64,000 nucleotides of DNA from positions 744,001 to 808,000 of the forward strand of contig NZ_CP108568.1 of assembly GCF_036010485.1 (NCBI RefSeq), in the 5' to 3' direction. Made by a program: the position numbers and the translations under genes. The notes beneath the pieces were generated by a model. That model was not told where the DNA came from and searched no databases. It saw nothing but the letters and a program-made list of their open reading frames with translations. This DNA is from Streptomyces sp. NBC_01198. Its GTDB lineage: Bacteria > Actinomycetota > Actinomycetes > Streptomycetales > Streptomycetaceae. Shown one piece after another: positions 60,183 through 64,000 of this stretch (within the stretch, counting starts at the first letter, position 1; every line of letters begins with the position of its first letter).

Positions 60183-60575
60183 TCAGCCGCGGCGGAGCCG
60201 GACCGTTCCCGGCTGCTCACGCATGTGCCGGGGGACCAGGAAGCGCGGGCGGTTGAACCAGATGATCGTCAACATCAGGGCGCCGCTCAGCACGACACCC
60301 AGCAGCGGAACACCGAGGATCAGGGCATCGGCCACGGACTGCGCGTCCCACGGGGTCACCAGGACCGCGATCATCATCACGCCCAGCAGGTAGTGGAAGG
60401 CCCCACCGACGCCGAAGGCGCGTTCGATGCCGAGCTTGTGGTCGTCCGGCAGGGGTGTCAGCCGCATCCGGTAGGCGTAGGAGTACCCGTCCCGCCAACT
60501 CCGGCGGGCGAAGCGGAAGAGCGTGGTGCCCACCACGGCGCAGTACGCGATCACGGCAACCGCACCGACCGCCAT
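60183..60575 (-). CDS. Small membrane protein, three transmembrane helices
   Basis: 130 aa; ATG with GGAGGAAG upstream. Helices: VGAVAVIAYCAVVGTTLF, FHYLLGVMMIAVLVTPW, and DALILGVPLLGVVLSGALMLTIIWF, with a cytosolic loop rich in charged residues (RRSWRDGYSYAYRMRLTP) and a basic C-terminus. No family recognised. It is in the same orientation as, and just downstream of, the SMI1/KNR4 gene (58-base gap). Confidence 0.65.
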   Translation of the reverse strand: MAVGAVAVIAYCAVVGTTLFRFARRSWRDGYSYAYRMRLTPLPDDHKLGIERAFGVGGAFHYLLGVMMIAVLVTPWDAQSVADALILGVPLLGVVLSGALMLTIIWFNRPRFLVPRHMREQPGTVRLRRG

Positions 60576-60632
60576 CGGCTTCCTCCCGGGGAAAGATGCG
60601 CAACGCTGCTCCGCCGCTCTCGGCCCAGCGAG

Positions 60633-61187
60633 TCAACGTAGCAGCCCACCGGTGTCCGGCCTGCGAGGGGGTACCGCGGCGCCGGCGGGCGGGGTGAGTT
60701 CGCAGGAGAGGATCGGGGAGTCGATCTCCCCGCCGAGCAGGCCGGCGAGGAAGGCGGTCGCGCTGAGGGGGTAGGTCTCCCACTCGTTGGCGTCGCCGTT
60801 GAGGACCATGACCGGCCATTCCTCGGGCTCGGCGCCCGGCCGGACCAGCCAGTTGAGGGTGTCGGCGTCCTGCGTGCGGGCCCACACGACGAGGGTGGCG
60901 CCCTCCTCGATCTCCTCCGGGGCCTCCCCGTTCATCTCCCAGACGTCCTCGAGTTCGTCGAAGTAGCCGCTGTTCAGGGCGATCAGGCCCGGACCGCTCC
61001 CCGCGCCCTCGGGTGCGCGCAGCCGCACGTGGCCGGCGAACTCGCGGGGCCCGTAGGTGTCGACGAGTTCGCGGTAGTCGGCGGGCAGGGCGCTTCCGAG
61101 GCGTCGCTCGGCGTCGGCCCAGTCGGTCGGGGCCGTCCTGCCGGGCGGCGGGACCAGGCGGGTCAGCCGCTCCAGCGGTGTGGTCAT
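60633..61187 (-). CDS. SMI1/KNR4 (SUKH)-domain protein
   Basis: 184 aa. SUKH domain features: DWADAERRLGSALPADYREL, VDTYGPREFAGHVRL (the L-P-x-D-Y and Y-G core), LIALNSGYFDELEDVWEMN, ATLVVWARTQDADTLNWLV and EWPVMVLNGDANEWETY, then SATAFLAGLLGGEI. Many SUKH proteins are immunity proteins for secreted toxins or neighbour-directed effectors; others are housekeeping. No toxin is next to it; only a small membrane protein follows. ATG start at 61187. Confidence 0.85.
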   Translation of the reverse strand: MTTPLERLTRLVPPPGRTAPTDWADAERRLGSALPADYRELVDTYGPREFAGHVRLRAPEGAGSGPGLIALNSGYFDELEDVWEMNGEAPEEIEEGATLVVWARTQDADTLNWLVRPGAEPEEWPVMVLNGDANEWETYPLSATAFLAGLLGGEIDSPILSCELTPPAGAAVPPRRPDTGGLLR

Positions 61188-61408
61188 CCGGTCGGCCCTT
61201 CTTCCGGCGCCGGGTCGGGGGCCAGCATGGCACAGCCTTGAGCGTCACTCCCGGTCCGCTGTTCGGCGATCCGGACAACGGCCTTGGCTGGATGTGGAGT
61301 TCGCGGGTAGACGGTCGTCGAGGCGGCATATCCGCCGGTACCCGCGCGGAGTTGGCGTTATCCGCTGTGAAGGGGCGCGGCTCCGCCCAGAGACATCGTG
61401 AGGTCGAG

Positions 61409-61537
61409 ATGCAGGATCGAATGGAGTTGGCCTACCAGGGGTGGCCTACCGAGAGCCCGCTGTGGGCTCTGATGACCGTCCTGGTGATCGTCTTCGCGCT
61501 CGCGGCCATCGTCAGGCTGCTGCGCGACAAGCACTGA
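61409..61537 (+). CDS. Very small single-pass membrane protein (42 aa)
   Basis: MQDRMELAYQGWPTESPLWA is followed by a hydrophobic helix (LMTVLVIVFALAAIVRLL) and the basic ending RDKH, ideal for a short bitopic protein. GAGG lies eight bases before the ATG; a second ATG at 61421 is possible. Similar short proteins are often missed in annotation. Function unknown. Confidence 0.55.
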   Translation: MQDRMELAYQGWPTESPLWALMTVLVIVFALAAIVRLLRDKH

Positions 61538-61645
61538 CCCGTACGCGGACGGCCGAGCCGGCCCGCCACGTGCCCTCGTCGGCCTGCCCGGCACGGCGGC
61601 GATCCGCTGGGCCGTGTCTGACAGATCCCGCCTGGTGCGCGGCGC

Positions 61646-62005
61646 CTACCGCGTATCGTCTTCGGCCGCCTCGGCCAGGCGTTTGAGGGTGGCCAGGCGG
61701 CGGTCCCATTCCGCCGCGAGAGCGGACATCCACTGCGCCGTCGCGTCCAGGGCCGCGGTCCGCAGCGCGTACCGCACTTCGCGGCCGACCCGGCTGCCGA
61801 GGACCAGGCCGGCGGCGTCAAGGACGGCGAGGTGTTTGACGACCGCCTGGCGCGAGATGGGCAGCCCCTCCGCGAGGCTCGTCGCGGTGGCGTGACCCCG
61901 TTCTGCCAGCAGATCCAGCAGGTGTCGCCGCGTCGGATCGGCCAGCGCGGCGAGAACGCTGTCGACCGCCTCGTCGCCGTGCGGGCTGCGGGGTTCGTCC
62001 GTCAC
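61646..62005 (-). CDS. ArsR-family winged-helix repressor
   Basis: 119 aa from GTG. ArsR HTH: VLAALADPTRRHLLDLLAER, TATSLAEGLPISRQAVVKHLAVLDAAGL and VGREVRYALRTAAL (wing), with no Cys metal site, so it is not a metal sensor. This subgroup (PadR-free, HTH_20-like) is typically paired with an SRPBCC/AHSA1 protein, exactly as here in divergent orientation. It probably represses both genes by binding the four repeats between them. Confidence 0.88.
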   Translation of the reverse strand: MTDEPRSPHGDEAVDSVLAALADPTRRHLLDLLAERGHATATSLAEGLPISRQAVVKHLAVLDAAGLVLGSRVGREVRYALRTAALDATAQWMSALAAEWDRRLATLKRLAEAAEDDTR

Positions 62006-62037
62006 GCGGAGGCTCCTTCACTGTCGCCGTATTGCAC

Positions 62038-62151
62038 GCAACTACAGGGTTGCACATTGCTCCCGCCAGGTGCAACCTGGAAGTTGCATACGAGCGCCCG
62101 CGCAACCGCTTGGTTGCGAATAAAGGCCTTACGTGCAACTCTTGGGTTGCA
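62038..62151. promoter_or_regulatory. Array of four inverted repeats GCAAC-N6-GTTGC between ArsR and SRPBCC genes
   Basis: Sites: 62038-62053 (GCAAC-TACAGG-GTTGC), 62071-62088 (TGCAAC-CTGGAA-GTTGCA), 62101-62118 (CGCAAC-CGCTTG-GTTGCG) and 62134-62151 (TGCAAC-TCTTGG-GTTGCA). Centres are 34, 30 and 33 bases apart, close to three turns of DNA, so all four would lie on one face of the helix. They fill the 172-base divergent spacer. Very likely the operator array of the ArsR protein. Confidence 0.85.
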
Positions 62152-62177
62152 GACATCGACAGTGAGGACCGACCGCC

Positions 62178-62609
62178 ATGCAGGACAGTATTGAGCGCAG
62201 CATCGTGATCGCGGCACCGATCGAACGCGTCTGGGAGCTCGTCACCGAGCCCGGCTGGTGGGTGCCGAGCGACACGCCCGTGCAGGGCGACCGAACGCCG
62301 GGCGGTGTGACGGTGCGGGAGTCCGAGAAGTGGGGCCGTTTCCCGGTCGAGTTGGTCGAGTTGCGGCCGATGACCTACGCGGCCTTCCACTGGGCCAGCA
62401 CCTTCCCGGGCGCGGAACTGGCCCCGGGGCGCACCACGCTCGTCGAGTTCGCCGTGACCGACACCGGGCAGGGCGTACGCGTCGCGGTCACCGAGAGCGG
62501 CTTCTCCGCGCTGGAGGCCGCCGACGACGTCAAGGCCGACGGCATCGCGTCGAACTCCGACGGCTGGACCGGGCAGCTCTCCCACCTCCGCGACGAGGCG
62601 CAGGCCTGA
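62178..62609 (+). CDS. SRPBCC/AHSA1 (START-like) domain protein
   Basis: 143 aa; ATG start. IERSIVIAAPIERVWELVTE is the AHSA1 opening; PGGVTVRESEKWGRFPVELVE and AAFHWASTFPGAELAPGRTTLVEF follow, and GFSALEAADDVKADGIASNSDGWTGQLSHL is the usual end of the family (split here: the GW-x-x-x-L motif). Forms a hydrophobic cavity for a small ligand. It is divergent from an ArsR repressor, the common pairing, and is presumably its regulated target. Confidence 0.9.
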   Translation: MQDSIERSIVIAAPIERVWELVTEPGWWVPSDTPVQGDRTPGGVTVRESEKWGRFPVELVELRPMTYAAFHWASTFPGAELAPGRTTLVEFAVTDTGQGVRVAVTESGFSALEAADDVKADGIASNSDGWTGQLSHLRDEAQA

Positions 62610-62697
62610 CGGGTCCTGGCAGGCGGGCGACGACGCCCCCGGTCATGAGTGGCCGAGCAGCCCTCGGCGGCGTCCTCTGACGGCCCCGCCACCGGCC

Positions 62698-63963
62698 TCA
62701 GCGCGACGCGGCCGAGTGGAAGAGCGCCGCCGCCTCGCCCCGCGAGCCGACCCCGAGCTTGGCGAGGATGTTCGCGACGTGGAACTTCACGGTGGACTCG
62801 CCGATGTGCAGCTCCTGCGCGATCGTCCTGTTGCGGTGGCCGAGCGCCAGATGCTCGAGCACCTCGATTTCCCGTGTCCCCAGATCCGCCAGCGGGTCGG
62901 CGCCGGGCGCCCGGTCCGGCGAGGCGGCGGGCATGGGCCCGGGGATCCTCTTGGCGGCGGCCTCGGACAGTCCCAGCGGGAACGTCAGCTTGGTGGTCAT
63001 CCCCCAGCCCGGCACCGCGTCCAGCGCGAAGGAGCCGCCCTGGGCCTCGACCCGCTGGGCGATCTGGCCGGCCCGGAGGTCGTCGTGCGGCACACCGGGG
63101 CCGTCGTCCCGCACGGTCGCGACGAGCTCGGTGAGCCCGAGCTCCCAGCCGACCCTGATCCGCCGGACCTCGCCCTGCCGCAGCGCCGCCAGGACGGCGG
63201 CGCGCACGGAGACCCTGGCGGCGTGCGCGGTCGCCGACGTGAGCGGCCGGTCGTTCGCGGGCGGATCCAGTTCCAGCCGCACGGCGCTGTGGCCGAGCAG
63301 CGTCTTCAGCGACTCGGCGAGGTGGCCGAAGGCCTGTCCGGCCGGCTCCTCCCACACCGGTGACGTGCCCCGCTGGGAGTCGTTGCGCAGGCCGATGAGC
63401 GCGTTGACGGCCAGGTCGACGGCGGTGGAGCGGGCGGTGGCGTTGTCCAGCCGATGGCTGCGCAGGACTCCGAGGATCCCGGAGAGCGCCGTCGCGTGGG
63501 CCTCGCCGAGTTCGGCGACGGCATGGGACCTGGCCTGTGCGACCGCCCGGGACTGCGCCAGGGTGCTCGGCGCGGCATCCGTGACCAGCCGCTCCAGGTG
63601 AGTGGTGAAAAGGTCCACCAGCGCCTGCACGGTCAGCAGGACGTCCGCCGCGAGCGGGGTGTCCGCGTCGAGGACCATGACCAGGCCGGCCCCCCGGGGC
63701 GTCAGATCGCTCGCCACGACCAGGACCGGCCGCGTGGCACCAGCGAGGTCCGCGGTGCCCTGCCAGGGGTGGCCAGGGGTGACCTGGGCGACGAGCGCGC
63801 CCAGCACCACGGCGGTGAGCGTGCCGGTCAGTTCGGCGTCACCCTCGGTGGCGACGGGGGACGACGCGCACTGGGTCGCCAGGAGGGCGACCGCCCGGTG
63901 CGGCACCTCGTCGGCCAGGGCCGCGGAGATATGGGCGGCCATCTGTGACGGCGGGGCGTTCAT
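62698..63963 (-). CDS. GHKL ATPase-LuxR fusion regulator
   Basis: 421 aa. Residues ~75-140 may be a GAF-like segment (AGLVMVLDADTPLAADVL). Residues ~220-335 form a histidine-kinase-like ATPase: AARVSVRAAVLAALRQGEV (N-box like), VRDDGPGVPHDDL (G1) and GGSFALDAVPGWGMTTKL (G2). Residues ~355-421 are a LuxR HTH: LGTREIEVLEHLALGHRNRTIAQELHIGE and VKFHVANILAKLGVGS. A phospho-accepting His in an H-box is not clear (candidate HAVAELGEAHATALSG near 165). One-component version of a NarL-type system; signal unknown. Confidence 0.82.
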   Translation of the reverse strand: MNAPPSQMAAHISAALADEVPHRAVALLATQCASSPVATEGDAELTGTLTAVVLGALVAQVTPGHPWQGTADLAGATRPVLVVASDLTPRGAGLVMVLDADTPLAADVLLTVQALVDLFTTHLERLVTDAAPSTLAQSRAVAQARSHAVAELGEAHATALSGILGVLRSHRLDNATARSTAVDLAVNALIGLRNDSQRGTSPVWEEPAGQAFGHLAESLKTLLGHSAVRLELDPPANDRPLTSATAHAARVSVRAAVLAALRQGEVRRIRVGWELGLTELVATVRDDGPGVPHDDLRAGQIAQRVEAQGGSFALDAVPGWGMTTKLTFPLGLSEAAAKRIPGPMPAASPDRAPGADPLADLGTREIEVLEHLALGHRNRTIAQELHIGESTVKFHVANILAKLGVGSRGEAAALFHSAASR

Positions 63964-64000
63964 GATGTGCGCGGCTGTGACCAGCGCTGACGACGGCTGT

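Noticed and set aside
1..64000. Secondary-metabolite biosynthetic gene cluster
   Set aside because: Tailoring-like enzymes, exporters and regulators are present, but no PKS, NRPS, terpene or RiPP core gene was seen.
1..64000. tRNA genes or CRISPR arrays
   Set aside because: No cloverleaf-type T-arm/anticodon pattern and no regularly spaced repeat-spacer series were found by eye.

Overview
The window is high-GC DNA (roughly 70% G+C) with strong GC bias at third codon positions, many GTG starts and some TTG starts, GGAGG-type ribosome binding sites, long signal peptides and a large share of secreted carbohydrate-active proteins. A DasR-type (dre) operator sits in front of a chitobiase-like gene. 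Together these point to a streptomycete or close relative (Streptomyces, Streptacidiphilus, Kitasatospora). No rRNA, tRNA, CRISPR array, plasmid or phage core genes, or intact insertion sequence was recognised. The content looks like accessory, non-core chromosome.

Layout. 1-8 kb: the tail of an ECF41-type sigma factor, a degenerate integrase-like protein, a secreted beta-helix protein, an MFS exporter, a methyltransferase and a quinone oxidoreductase facing its TetR regulator. 8.8-17 kb: a very large secreted GH3 glycosidase with a LacI-type operator upstream, then two luciferase-like oxidoreductases bracketing a secreted NlpC/P60-ricin-lectin protein. 17-25.5 kb: a secreted FG-GAP-like repeat protein, small conserved proteins, an oxidoreductase/HD-domain pair, a TPR protein and a remnant of a haloalkane dehalogenase. 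25.5-31.3 kb: two IPT/TIG-repeat proteins, a secreted Ig-like protein, GH20 hexosaminidase and a secreted lectin. 31.3-50 kb: FAD oxidoreductase/WYL regulator/SDR, a second HD protein, a second FG-GAP-like protein, a GAF-PAS-SpoIIE phosphatase, a disulfide reductase, an XRE regulator facing a SnoaL-like gene, a DHA2 exporter, a PBP4-type carboxypeptidase, an isochorismatase-like hydrolase and a trypsin-like protease. 50-64 kb: a TetR gene, two decayed FAD-oxidoreductase genes around a TMEM175 gene, a tightly coupled four-gene CoA-thioester operon, a metallo-hydrolase, a LysR regulator, an arginase remnant, small membrane proteins, an ArsR/SRPBCC pair and a GHKL-LuxR fusion.

How genes may work together. 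GH3, GH20, the beta-helix protein, the lectins and the protease form a secreted polymer-degrading set; the GH20 dre site and the GH3 LacI-type palindrome suggest sugar-responsive control. The 53.26-57.60 kb operon (class III CoA-transferase, aldehyde dehydrogenase, HTD2-type hotdog hydratase, CitE-type lyase, all with 4-nt overlaps) reads as a route from an aldehyde or dicarboxylic acid through CoA activation and hydration to C-C cleavage. It resembles known itaconate/mesaconate/citramalate pathways, but the added aldehyde dehydrogenase and gene order are the best candidate here for an undescribed catabolic system.

Two other themes stand out. Several genes have lost internal segments while keeping both ends (haloalkane dehalogenase, arginase, two FAD oxidoreductases), and a SnoaL-like gene has a stop at codon 3. 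The ArsR/SRPBCC spacer carries four near-identical inverted repeats spaced about three helical turns apart. All assignments rest on reading the sequence; no database search was run.
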